Positions 48,676 through 59,461 are shown, numbered from the stretch's first letter. The stretch: DNA of 64,000 nt from Macrotrachela quadricornifera (GCA_022393335.1 JAJEKB010020870.1:306890-370889), one strand, 5' to 3'. Translations and numbers: made by a program. Notes: generated by a model from the sequence alone, not told the origin.

Positions 48676-49709
48676 GTGTATATAACTGATGATGTTGTTA
48701 TTATCTTTTAAATATAAAAAAAAAAAATTTACAATGCTTAGTATTTCATCTGTTGATAAATATTGAAACGAAGGATTGTCTTATCTTTTTTGAGATCAAA
48801 AAGCAAAGATAGACAATGTATATGTAAATAATAAACTTCGTAAAAAAAAAAGGTTGAAGTTTGTAAAAAAAAAATAATACAGATGTTTAGAAGAATCTTG
48901 ATACAATTGTAAGAGAAAGAGAGAATCATTCTTTGTTCTTAATCAGAGATGTCCAGAGGGCACGTTTTTTCGCTCTGTTCTTCACCATAAGACTAGACAG
49001 AGTACGGTAGAATCTTCTATAGAATACAAAACAATATTTTAATATTGATATTTAAACCAGAAGAGCAAGGTTTTATATTGATGCATTATTTAAAATACGA
49101 AATTTTGTTGTGCTATGTGTACAAGTTACATCATAGGAATGCAATACGATCTATCTTTCTTCACATTTTTGAGACAAAAGTTAATGGCTGGTTTTCTTCA
49201 GAATGAACAGATCTACATCATCCTCTCTAGCTTCGAGATAAATCACTTACACATAATTTCTCATTCATTTCTGGTTTCAACATCTAAACAATAGCCCGAT
49301 TTGATTAGTACCTAACATATTTCTCTCATTTTTCTTTTAAGATATTACATTTAAAAGATTGTAATATGTCTGGAGTCTTTCAGAACATGTTTCTCAAAAA
49401 TTAAAAAAATTGTTTTTATGAACTCTTAAATTACATAGTATGTTCTTATGAAGGTCATATTTAAAAGGAATTTCTTTAGTATGTATTTTAATATACGCAT
49501 ATTATTTGATGAATAATTTATTTTTAAAAAAGGATTCTTAATTTTTAGAATATACCTTATGATGTATTATTCAAAAAGTTTTTTTCATAAATGCAAAAAA
49601 CCTTTGATTTAGATTTATTAAAATCGTTTTTCTTTTTTTTTTTTTTTTGTTGAAATATATATGACGACAGAAAAGACAACAATAATGAGTATGACAACAA
49701 TAATGAGAA
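48676..49709. other. Intergenic, no gene seen
   Basis: Spacer upstream of the multipass gene and downstream of the GPCR gene, both on the minus strand. The segment 48930-49350 is less homopolymer-rich, but I see no coding pattern. Confidence 0.45.
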
Positions 49710-50804
49710 TTAAAATTGTGATTCTTCAATTGTATTTTTTGCAGATAAAAGTCGATGATTTTTTTTAAATAAATATTCAGTACGATTTTTTTGTGTATCA
49801 AAATTTCGTGAATTATTAGATATAAAACGATTATGACGTTTAAAAAGTGAAAAAAATGCATAACGAAATCGACGTCCACTAACACAATAAATTATAAAAT
49901 TCGTACAAAAATTTAAATCTTTTAAGAATTCACTTAATGAACGAAATATAAAATAAATTTCAAATGATTTTTGTGTAAAACATAAACCAAATGGTAAACC
50001 CCATCGTGCAATAACATTTGTTATTGTATATGGAACAAAATAAACAATAAACATTATTGTTACAATTAATAACATTAACATTAATTGATTTTTATTTGAA
50101 TCCATTTGACGATTTTGTTGAGAAGAATTATTTGTTAATAAATCTTGTCGTCGACTAACAGCTTGTTGAACTGTACATACAGTTATAAAATTTCCAATTA
50201 TAACAATAATTAATGGAATATAACAATAACCAAATTCAGTTATTGTTATATTTATTTGTCTATAATAACGCCATTCAAGTAATGGTAGGCAACGACTTTT
50301 TTGTCCAATTGATGTATCAACACGTATTGGTAAAATTCGTGCTGAAAATATTATTGTTAATATTGCTAAAATTAATATTAAAACACGAGCACGACATGCT
50401 GAAACAAAATTTTTTATATGTAATGGAAATAAAACAACTAATGTACGTTCAATTGTTATTAAAACAATTGTCCATATTGATAAAATTGCACTAGCTTCAG
50501 TACAAAATATTAATATTGTACACATTAATGAAAAATAAAAATATTTTGATGTTTTATTTTGATATGATAATAATTTAAATAAAAGTACGAATGTATCAGA
50601 TATAGCCATTGATTTAACATATACAGAAAATGATGTACGATTTAATTGTGGATTTGTTAATATAACAAGTAATGTTAATGAATTACTAATTAATCCAAAT
50701 AATGGTAAAATATATATTGATATATTATTTAAATTTTGAGAAAATTTATGTGCTGTTGTATTATCAAATATTGAACTATTTTGTTCACATAAAAATTTAT
50801 TCAT
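49710..50804 (-). CDS. Rhodopsin-family G protein-coupled receptor (peptide-receptor type)
   Basis: Intronless 364-aa seven-helix receptor. TM1 holds Asn41 (GLISNSLTLLVI) and TM2 holds Asp70 (SMAISDTFVLL). The TM3 end is ERT (119-121) instead of DRY. TM6 has the Pro of YFVPYTITN. TM7 is NFCTNFIIYCVSG, a variant of NPxxY with Phe in place of Pro. N-glycosylation sites occur in the N-terminus (NSS, NTT, NIS). The third intracellular loop is short and polar and the C-tail basic and Ser/Asn-rich. The layout resembles invertebrate neuropeptide receptors, but the ligand cannot be read from sequence. A CTAG acceptor is immediately upstream of the ATG, so the intronless frame may follow a 5' UTR intron or a spliced leader. 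Confidence 0.88.
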   Translation of the reverse strand: MNKFLCEQNSSIFDNTTAHKFSQNLNNISIYILPLFGLISNSLTLLVILTNPQLNRTSFSVYVKSMAISDTFVLLFKLLSYQNKTSKYFYFSLMCTILIFCTEASAILSIWTIVLITIERTLVVLFPLHIKNFVSACRARVLILILAILTIIFSARILPIRVDTSIGQKSRCLPLLEWRYYRQINITITEFGYCYIPLIIVIIGNFITVCTVQQAVSRRQDLLTNNSSQQNRQMDSNKNQLMLMLLIVTIMFIVYFVPYTITNVIARWGLPFGLCFTQKSFEIYFIFRSLSEFLKDLNFCTNFIIYCVSGRRFRYAFFSLFKRHNRFISNNSRNFDTQKNRTEYLFKKNHRLLSAKNTIEESQF

Positions 50805-52889
50805 CTAGAAAAACAAAATATTTTCTAATTAATTCATCAAATAATATAAAAACAAAATCAGCATGTCATAAATTTATTTATCTATAACTAAACAAACAAC
50901 AACAAAAAAAAAGGAAAAACAGAATTATATTTCTTCAACATAATGATAAAATATTCTCTGTATTATCTCATTCGATATAAATAATGAATTTTATTGATTG
51001 GTAAAAGACAATTTAGATGTTTAATAACGTTAAATAGACAAGGGCAAGAATGATGACGATTAATTCTTGTCAATAATCGACTTTACACATCAAATAGTTA
51101 GGCATAGTTGACATTTCGTGACAACATTATATAAAAAAGAATCTCTAAAGATTACTAAAATTAGTTTTGACAGATATTAACTTAAAATGCAATCCTAAAA
51201 TGTTCTATATACAAAAAATAAGAAAGCATAAACTCTCATTTACTCCTTAGTTTATATAACGATATTTTATAATAAAATTACTTCAAACTAATGTAAAAAT
51301 AAAAACTATATAATTACAATATGTAAGCTTTTCATCTTCTTGATGCTTTTTTTTTTTGACAATAAATGTTTCTTTGTATTACCGCATGCCTGACTTTATG
51401 CTAGAGTGATCCATAAAAAAGTTAAAACAAAAAAACTTTATAATTAATCATTTGCCTATTTCTAATTACATACTTTAATTACAGATTAGAAATTTGAGTA
51501 TTCATAATGTAAACATTTTATTAATGGGACAATAATCAGCATCTTCAAATTTCAATAATATATAAATCTTTAGGGAAATATTCTTATACTTACTCTTCCT
51601 ATTTCTGAATTAGTTTCTTAAGTAGTGATAGATTGTATAGATTATAGCAGAGAAAAAAAATGCTTATAAATAATATATTGTACTAACTACCACATAATAT
51701 TCCTTTCTCTACTCAATAGAGTGTAGATATTATTATTTCCATATGACAGTTACTGTTATTTTTTTTATGAATTAGTCTGACATTTACTTGTTAATATAAA
51801 ACAAAAAAGTCAATAAGCAATTCTTTTGTTACTAAATCAAACAAGTTAAAGTGACTCTTTTGTGTTCATAATTATTCTGAAAAAAAAAACGCGAGTCATT
51901 CTTTTATTTAATTATAAATTAATGTTCATTTCCTTCGTTTCTACTAAATATTAAGTTACTTGATATTATTCTTTTCTAATCTATCGGAAGTTAAACGAAT
52001 ATAACCAGTAATGCGAACAAATTTTATTCAATATATATTGTAATAGAAAAAAAGGAGAAGAAGAAAATACTTTATAATAATAAATACATGTAACCGAATG
52101 ATAAATTGTACTTAAATAATTATAATTCTAACCTTGACTTCATTAAAATATACCTTAAATAGAATTGAAATTTTCATTATAAAATTACGTGTCGGTGAAT
52201 TCTTTCAATAAGAAGTAAAAAGTCAAAAAAAAAAAGAAGCTAGTCAAGATTTTCTTTTCTTCTTTATTGTCTATAGCTCTTAAACAATTCTATAATTGAA
52301 TAAACAGAAGTTTCAAGGAAAGACTATATATTCACAATCATTTTATATGCTAAGAAGAGTTGTAAAGACACGAACAAATATAATGTCGATAGACTAACAT
52401 TTGCATAGCAGATGCTCTGTAAGGCAGTATAAAAAACAAGCAGAAAAAAAAAACCATTAACAATAGTATTTATTTATAATAAGACATGGTTGCTGAATAG
52501 TATCTATTCTATCAAGATTATTAGGCTAGTTATTGTCAAACGTCTAATTGATACTTACGTTAGCATCAAAGATGTTCTAAAAGTTGTAAGAATTAGAATA
52601 TCTTTGATAATAAGTATCAATTAGACGTTTGACAATAACTAGTTTAGTAATCTTGATAGAATAGATGTTAAGCTAGTTATTATCGAATGTCTAATTGATA
52701 CTTTATATCAATGATGTTCTTAATGTTAAAAATTTATATCATAATTTTCTTTTATATATCAAAGTAACCCTGTAAGGATTCATTAAGTTTTTTGTCTAAT
52801 TGATGTAACAAAAAAAAAACAACGATGTGTTTGATTACAAACTTAAAAAAAAAATAAATAAAATTTCAGACAAAAATTTTCTTATTCTT
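50805..52889. other. Intergenic with a foldback element; no gene seen
   Basis: About 2.1 kb AT-rich spacer. Its right part holds the inverted repeat at 52502-52666 and a third arm copy at 52669-52731, just downstream of the alpha-galactosidase 3' end. Confidence 0.55.
52502..52731. repeat. Foldback/MITE-like inverted repeat plus a third arm copy
   Basis: ATCTATTCTATCAAGATTA at 52502 is the exact inverse complement of TAATCTTGATAGAATAGAT ending at 52666. The arms, about 75-80 bp, stay nearly identical through CTAGTTATTGTCAAACGTC and TAATTGATACTTA. The centre is about 10-20 bp, near 52584. Immediately after the right end, 52669-52731 repeats the left arm in direct orientation with several changes (AGCTAGTTATTATCGAATGT, TAATTGATACTTTATATCAA). 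So one element is intact and part of an older copy is adjacent. Confidence 0.8.
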
Positions 52890-54167
52890 TTATAAAGTAA
52901 CAAGAGTCATTTTAAGCATTTGAATACCATGTGATTCAATATCATATGATGTATAATTTCCTTGAAATTCTCCAAGATCTTTATGTAACCAAAGATCTCG
53001 TACTTTAACTTGACTTGTTAATTGCCAACCTAAATCAGTAAATAATACTAAAATTGTTCTTGAAACATTATTATCTCGATTAAATGTAAGAACAACTTTT
53101 GATCCATCATCTAATGGTCCAGCCCATATTTCAGTATTATTAACAAGATCAATATGAATTTTTTTTCCTTGTATACCAAGTGAATCTTGATTAATAGCTA
53201 TAACTTCAGAATTTGTTAATATATCTAAATATTCTTTTGATATATTTCGTATATCACAACCAATAAGTAATGGAGATTTTGCTATTGACCAAAGACTCAT
53301 ATGTGTACGATATTCATTTAATGTCATACCACCATTACCAATTTCTAACATATCAGGATCATTAAAACCTATATATTGAAGAAAAATAAGAATATTTATT
53401 TTTTGTTTTTCTTTTTACCATGTGGTGCTGCAAAACTAGCAAATAAATCATTAACATCAATATTAAATAACATTGAATACCAATGATCACTAATATCTCC
53501 AGTTGTTCTCCATGAATTAGCAATTGTACGAAACCATAATGATGGTAACATTTCACCCCATTCACATGCAGAATAAAATATTGGTCGACCTGTATGATTT
53601 AATGCATCTCTCATACGTTCATAACGTTCTTTTATTGTTTTATTTGTTGGTGATGAATTACAATTATCATATTTAAGATAATCAACTTTCCATTGTGCAT
53701 AAACATGTGCATCAATTTCTTCATAACCATATGAACCTGGTCGACCAGCACAAGTACTATATCCAGCATCTGAATAAAGTCCAAATAGAAGACCACGAGA
53801 ATGAATGTAATCAGCTAATGATGCCATACCAGATGGAAAACTATTTGAATCAGGAATAATAAAATTTGTTTTTGGATCACGTTTTGATGCCCAACAATCA
53901 TCAATATTAATATATTTATAACCAGCTTGAGCTAAACCAGTAGAAATAAGTGCATCTGTTGTTAAACGAATTATAGTTTCATTAACATTACATCCAAAAT
54001 GATTCCAACTATTCCATCCTAATATCAAAAAAATAATGTCTATAATGTTTATATTTTAATAGAAAAATTTATTTTAACAAACCCATTTGTGGTGTTTTAC
54101 CAAGACCATTATCAAGCGAATAAATAATATTAAATAAAATAAGAATGATAAAAGAAAAGAATAACAT
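52890..54167 (-). CDS. Secreted GH27 alpha-galactosidase, plant/fungal-like
   Basis: Hydrolyses terminal alpha-galactose from oligosaccharides. Minus-strand exons 54167-54083, 54018-53419 and 53368-52890 (387 aa). A signal peptide (FFSFIILILFNIIYS) precedes the (beta/alpha)8 barrel opening QMGWNSWNHFGCNVNE. The catalytic nucleophile is Asp146 in YLKYDNC and the acid/base is Asp203 in SWRTTGDISDHW. The substrate loop reads SACEWGEMLPSLW; the CEW Glu marks alpha-galactosidase rather than alpha-N-acetylgalactosaminidase. NIDDCW, FGLYSDAGYSTC and GFNDPDMLEIGNGGMT are present. The C-terminal beta domain is complete. CEWG and SWRTTGDI are typical of plant, fungal and bacterial enzymes, whereas animal GLA has CEWP and NFADIDDSW. 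Horizontal acquisition followed by intron gain is therefore likely. Confidence 0.93.
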
Positions 54168-54580
54168 GTTTGTGTTTGTCAAATATAGGTTAATGCTTAT
54201 ATAAGATAGTATATATATATATATATATATATGTTTATCTCAGATAAATATTCTTTTCTTCTAATCGATAATATACTGATAAGTTTATTTTATAAGTTAA
54301 AATATCATGTTTATATATCAAAATGTTAGCAAAAAGAAATTTTTAAATATTTAAGTAAATAGATTATATGAATCCTTAGTAACATTCCGATGACATAGCC
54401 TAGTGGGTGGATATATGACGATCGGATCGGACAACAATGATGATAATTGGCTTAGATATGAGAACGAGAATGATGATGACACAAGGATTAATATTGACGA
54501 GTATCGATACGAAGACAAGAAAAAAAAAATTTGATCACATCTTTCAATAAGAACATTTCAATTGTACTATATGTTCAATA
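54168..54580. other. Divergent intergenic region with (AT)n tract
   Basis: Separates the alpha-galactosidase (-) and the ZP-domain gene (+) and should contain both promoters. A (TA) run occupies 54210-54232. Confidence 0.6.
54210..54232. repeat. (AT)n microsatellite
   Basis: Uninterrupted AT run in the divergent promoter region. Confidence 0.9.
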
Positions 54581-56776
54581 ATGTACAAATTATCTTTTCT
54601 ATTATTGATTGGAAGTTTATGGTGTTTTTTAATTATTGATGCTAAACGACGAGGTTTGTTTTAAATGTAAGAAATAGATTAATTATAATGTAATATCGGG
54701 GTTTGTTTTTTTTCTATTTAGCTACAGCTCAATCACAACATAATTTAGGTGATTTTTGTATGCCAGGTACATGTGCTAGTTTATATTCAAATTGTAAACG
54801 TATTGGTGGTAATGCTTTTCGATGTGTTTGTAAAGAACAATATATGGCTATAAATAAAACTCATTGTGGTTTGTAGAAATTCTTTTGAATACCTTTTTCA
54901 TTTTTTTTATTTTATAAAATTAAATTATTTAGTAAGAGTAATTAATGCATCAGTTGATGATGCATGTGCATCATGCATTAAACGTAATGGTATTTGTTTG
55001 GATGAAAATTCTGATGATCATATGGATAAATGTTTTTGTCCAACTGATAATGATTTATGTGCTGATCGAACAACAACAACATATAGTATACCAGTTACAC
55101 AATCTTTAAGAAAAAAGTAATGCTTATTTTTTTATTTTATTTATAAAGATATCTATATATATAAGATAATTTTGTTTTTAGTATAGCAGGTATAACACCA
55201 AGTCGAGTTGTTAATCAAGGTGAATTGATACTTGGTTTATATGATGTTAATCAACAACGATTAATTGATAATGGTGGTTCAGTATTTATTGGTGATCGTT
55301 TATTTATTGAAATAAAATATCGAACAAGTTTGATTTATATTTTTTCTAAAAAAAAATTGTATCCCGTTTTTTTTTGTAAAGCTGATCATAATTCTGATCG
55401 TCATCAAATCATTGCAGAAAATTGTTCAATTGCTTCAAGTGTTTCTGATAATGAAACAAAATTAGAAAAAATTCAATTATTAACAAATCGTTGTCCATCA
55501 AAAGATTCACGTTTATCAATAAGTTTTCAACGTATTGATCCATATCATATAAAAAGTACTATTTTTCAAATAAGTAAATTTCAAACAACATCTGTTGTTT
55601 ATTTACGATGTTCAATTGGAATTTGTTTTGGTCAAATAGAAAATTGTCAAGAAGTATTATATAAGATTTATTTATTTTATTAATAAAATGTTTTTTTTTT
55701 CTCTAGCGTTTATGTCCTGAAAATCGACGAATATCACATCGAATAAGAAATTCTTCATCAATAAATTCTCCTTCATTTGATTATGGTGATGAAGAAAGTT
55801 CTAATATTGTTGCATTAAAACGACGACGACAAAATGATGATAATGATGATGAACAACAACAAAAAAAACTTTCAAGATTAATAACGGATTTAACAAAATC
55901 ATTTGATTCATTTAATGATCATTATGATATAAGACAAATACAACAACAATTTACTATTGAAGCACCATTACCTCAACCAACACATAAACATAAATTACCT
56001 TATGGTAAAAGAATTTTTAGAAATAATTCTATAGAATATTTTCAATAAGAAAAATCCATTCTTAAAATTAGTGTTTGACCTTTTTTTGCTGACATTTGTA
56101 TTAATCTTATTCTAGTCAATCGTTTATATGTATTTTGCTGTGACATGTTACTGAAAAAACAATCTTAATAATGTCAAGTTTGATGATCACAAGGTTTGTG
56201 AGATCAATCGTCGTTCCAGAAGTTAAAGTGATCTTATGAATTTTATAATCATAAGATATGACATTATTAGACTTATGTTTACAATAGCATACCATAAGCA
56301 ATATAGATAAACGATCGAATGATATATAACTGGTACAAATGTCATAAAAAAAAGATGTAAGATATTAAAGTACTAGAAGAGAAATAATCATATATGTCAA
56401 TATTGAGAATTTTGTAAAATATTCTTTATATATATATATATATATAGAGACACTTTATGGTCGTACATCATTAGCAACACAAGGTGCTGTTGAACGATCA
56501 GCTATTATAGCTGCTATATCAATTATATTTATTATTGGTATATCAGTTTCATTATTTGTTATTTATCGAACATGTTATATTGAATATGTTCAAAGAAATT
56601 ATGGTTCAACACCATTTGCTGGTTTTGTTAATAGTCCTGAATCGATATATGGAGGATTAAGAAGTCAATCACAAGTTTGTCGTTATGATATGGGACGTCG
56701 ATCAGAACAACGTTTTGAAGAAAGTTTTTTTGTTAATAATGTCGAACCATTAGGAGCTTATCGAAGACAATATTAA
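54581..56776 (+). CDS. ZP-domain single-pass membrane protein
   Basis: Exons 54581-54653, 54722-54868, 54933-55116, 55182-55327, 55382-55653, 55707-56004, 56448-56776 (482 aa). A signal peptide (LSFLLLIGSLWCFLIIDA) is followed by two Cys-rich EGF-like stretches (GDFCMPGTCASLYSNC; CASCIKRNGICL ... CFCPTDNDLC). The zona pellucida-type module follows (VFIGDRLFIEIKY, IIAENCSIAS, LTNRCPSKDSRLSI, VVYLRCSIGICFG ... ENCQERLCPENRR). KRRR near the middle of exon 6 fits the furin cleavage site that follows ZP domains. The last exon has one membrane helix (IIAAISIIFIIGISVSLFVIY) and a cytosolic tail. Likely an apical matrix or cuticle-forming protein. The 54-bp intron at 55328-55381 has no stop and keeps frame, so it could be retained. 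Removing it restores the ZP spacing. The last intron is long (443 bp). Confidence 0.85.
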
Positions 56777-56909
56777 AAATAAAAAAAATAAAAACATTTT
56801 ATGTCTTTATTCAATAATTCTTTCTGTTCATTTTTAATTAAATATACATTACATATTTCTTTACCCATAAATAAACTAGAAAACTAGATATTTTGTTTTT
56901 ATTAAAAAT

Positions 56910-57634
56910 CTAATGAATATTTTTAATAATTCGAACATCTTTTGCTTCACCACCATGTTTATTTTGAATTTCACGAAATTCTACTTCCATTCCTTCCTCA
57001 AGAGATTCTAAATCAGTATTACGAATTGATCGTAAATGAACAAAAAAATCTGCACCATCACTTTTTCTTGTAATAAAACCAAAACCACGATTTTTACTAT
57101 AAGAACAAAAAAAACATTTAAAAAAGAAAATCCTTTTATTCTTAACTTACATAAATTTTCTAACAATACCAATACATTTATTATTAGTAAGAATTTTCGG
57201 TTTTTCAATTTGATCATTTTCCATATTAGATATTACATTTTTCACAATAACATCCAATAAAAAACAAAATAAAAAATTAAAATAAATAAAATTCTAATTA
57301 AAAAATTTACTCGTGCTTCAAGTCCTTTAACTCCTTCAAATACGTTAAATTTCACTTCTTGTCCTACCTAAAATAAAATTTTTAATTATTAGAAATAAAA
57401 CGCTTGGTTCCTTTTTATTTTTTCTTTCACTTCAAGTGTTTTAAAACCTGTACCAATTATAGATTGAAAATGTACAAATATATCATTACCATTACTTTCT
57501 CGTTTAATAAAACCAAAACCTTTTTCTTTTGAAAATCGTTTAACAATTCCTGTATCTTGAATATTATTTACTGATGATAATGTTTTTATTTGTAATTGAA
57601 AAATTTTTCGATATTTTAATAAAGATACAAACAT
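56910..57634 (-). CDS. Tandem cold-shock-domain RNA-binding protein (possibly mitochondrial)
   Basis: Single-stranded nucleic-acid binding. Minus-strand exons: 57634-57431, 57367-57311, 57254-57151 (start uncertain), 57096-56910; about 183 aa. CSD1 has RNP1 KGFGFI and RNP2 DIFVHF; CSD2 has RGFGFI and DFFVHL and ends [13 protein letters not shown]. The start is taken at 57634 because TTTTTTCAG directly precedes that ATG; an ATG four codons upstream (57646) lies on the other side of the acceptor. The N-terminus [13 protein letters not shown] is basic and amphipathic, compatible with a mitochondrial presequence. The intron between exons 2 and 3 has a GT donor but no usable AG. Homology between the two CSD ends (EARDVIVKN against [10 protein letters not shown]) places the junction at TTTTTATTG/GATG. 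Alternatively CSD2 is a separate unit starting [10 protein letters not shown]. Confidence 0.7.
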
Positions 57635-57643
57635 CTGAAAAAA
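57635..57643 (-). promoter_or_regulatory. Probable spliced-leader acceptor between two cistrons
   Basis: On the minus strand the CCDC51 stop TAA is followed by about 22 nt and then ATGTTTTTTCAG/ATGTTTG. The polypyrimidine-AG lies immediately before the second ATG. With no room for a promoter, trans-splicing of a downstream cistron is the simplest reading. Confidence 0.5.
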
Positions 57644-57668
57644 CATAAATATATTTTTTTTTTCGTTA

Positions 57669-58574
57669 TTATCGATGAAGAAAATATGATATTATAAAAG
57701 ATATAAAACTAGCTGACACTATTATAAAACCAGTATGATAAATTATTTTTGATTGAATACGTTCTTCACTTTGTTCATTTAATAATAATATATTTTCATA
57801 TGAATCTTTTGAAGATAAATTTAATAAATCATTTTTTAATTCATTTACTGATATTTCTTGTTTAGTTATTAAATCTTCATATAATTTTTGAGAGTCTTCT
57901 GCTATATTACGAAATTCTTTCATACGATAACGATTTGATAATGTTGCACCTTTACAAAAAAAAAAAGATAAATAAATAAAATAGAAAAAAAAATATATTT
58001 TACCAATCATTCCAGCTAAAGCACCAACAACAGAACCAATAATAGACCAATATTTTGTTCTTTCAATACGAAGTTTTTCTTTTTCTTGACTTTCACGTAA
58101 TGCTAATTGTAATGATGAAAATAATTGTCTTTCAATATCATCTTGTTTTTTTAATTCTAATTGAGCTAACTTTTCTTTTTTAACTAAATCATGTTCTGCT
58201 TTGAATAATTCAAAATATGCATCATCACTACGTGATAATTTTTCCATTTCAATACGAATACGATCTAATTCAGATTGATATTTTATTAATTCATCGGAAT
58301 ATAATCGACGTTCTTTTTGAGATGTTATAAAATCACGTTCAGCCTATATATAAACATACAAAAAAAAACTAGATGTAAATAACATTGAAAAATAGAAATA
58401 TCTTACTATAATTTATATTACATTATTTACAGTACTTTGAGCTTGTTTTACTTCTTTAAGACCAACAAAATCTTCATAGATATCAAGCCAACGAAATAGA
58501 CGTGATGAACGATTGGTAGAAGTTATTTTTGTATTATTAATTGAAAATCGACGAATAGTTAATCGTGTTAACAT
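57669..58574 (-). CDS. CCDC51: CCDC51/MITOK, pore subunit of the mitochondrial ATP-sensitive K+ channel
   Basis: Inner-mitochondrial-membrane protein. Minus-strand exons 58574-58422, 58343-58004 and 57949-57669 (257 aa). The N-terminus [16 protein letters not shown] is Arg-rich and amphipathic, a mitochondrial presequence. Family hallmarks are [18 protein letters not shown] near the N-terminus, a coiled coil (about 55-130; [20 protein letters not shown]), then [20 protein letters not shown] forming the first membrane helix. A second coiled coil follows, and a last hydrophobic helix ([19 protein letters not shown]) at the C-terminus. This order (coiled coil, TM, coiled coil, TM) is that of CCDC51. 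It is shorter than the human protein (about 410 aa), mainly in the second half. It is the upstream cistron of a pair with the CSD gene, 22-34 nt apart, which may link two mitochondrial functions. Confidence 0.82.
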
Positions 58575-59242
58575 TGATAAATTTTAATATCAAGTGTAAA
58601 AAAAAATGAAAATAAAAAAATGATGAGTCATTTCAATTCATAAAATAATCCAATCGAATGTTGATAAACGAAAAATTAATAGATGGTGTATGAGTTAGTA
58701 TCGAGCATTTTTTGATATTCGAAAGATAAGATATGATAACACTTTCTTTTACTATTAAAAGTAATGATCTAAACTCTGATTTAAATGAAAAAAATAGACG
58801 ATTCTATACTGAGTATTTTCGATTTCAACTCAGATATCAGAAATCGATTAATCTATGATTATTTAGACAAAATAATTTCTGTAAGAATGAAATCAAGAGT
58901 TTTGGTAAGCTCTATGTTGATTTTTCGTTGACACGAAAACAAAAATCTTAACTTTTTTTGTTTATAGAACTCAATACTCATTAAAATAATATTTAAATTG
59001 TATAAGAACAGAACAAATTCCTGTGAAATTGATTGTACATCTCGATCTAGTTTGATTAAATCAAAATACTTGTAGTTTTATAATGAAATACAAATATTGA
59101 TTTTTAAATTCTATTGTAATCATAAATTTTTTTTTCTTCTTCTTCTTATTTTTTTCGCTTTTTCAGTGAATGAAATTTAAGAAGATCGAACAAACTTCAT
59201 TTAACGTTTGCATATCAAAAATAGAACAGCAGAAAATCATCA
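58575..59242. other. Divergent intergenic region, no gene seen
   Basis: Lies between the start of the CCDC51/CSD pair (-) and a small + strand gene. A TTC/TTCTTC tract is near 59132-59150. Confidence 0.55.
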
Positions 59243-59461
59243 ATGTCGAATACTCGTCAATTTCTTGTTCCACTCAATTATGATATTACAAAACAAGTTT
59301 ATCCTATTGAAGAAACTGTTCGTAAACGTCAATATCATATAGATGAAGTAAAATCACCAAAACAATATTATCAAATATATATTAAAACATATACCGGAGA
59401 AACAAATGCCTCGTCTGAATTTTATGCTGATAGACTACGACGTCGAGCTAAATTCCGTTAA
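59243..59461 (+). CDS. Small orphan protein, 72 aa
   Basis: Intronless frame from ATG to TAA with no signal peptide or membrane helix. It is hydrophilic and Tyr-rich (IDEVKSPKQYYQIYIKTYTG), with a basic C-terminus (YADRLRRRAKFR). Codon use (CGT/CGA for Arg, CAA for Gln) matches the neighbouring real genes and the ORF is not low complexity, which favours a genuine gene. A possible AATAAA poly(A) signal is near 59541. Not recognised. A short basic tail of this kind would suit nucleic-acid or cytoskeletal contact, but that is speculation. Confidence 0.6.
   Translation: MSNTRQFLVPLNYDITKQVYPIEETVRKRQYHIDEVKSPKQYYQIYIKTYTGETNASSEFYADRLRRRAKFR

Noticed and set aside
50213..50494. Plus-strand frame inside the GPCR gene
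   Set aside because: Antisense shadow of transmembrane codons.
53362..53565. Minus-strand frame overlapping alpha-galactosidase
   Set aside because: Out-of-frame shadow of exon 2.
57036..57260. Plus-strand frame over the cold-shock gene
   Set aside because: Antisense shadow; the minus strand carries clear CSD motifs.
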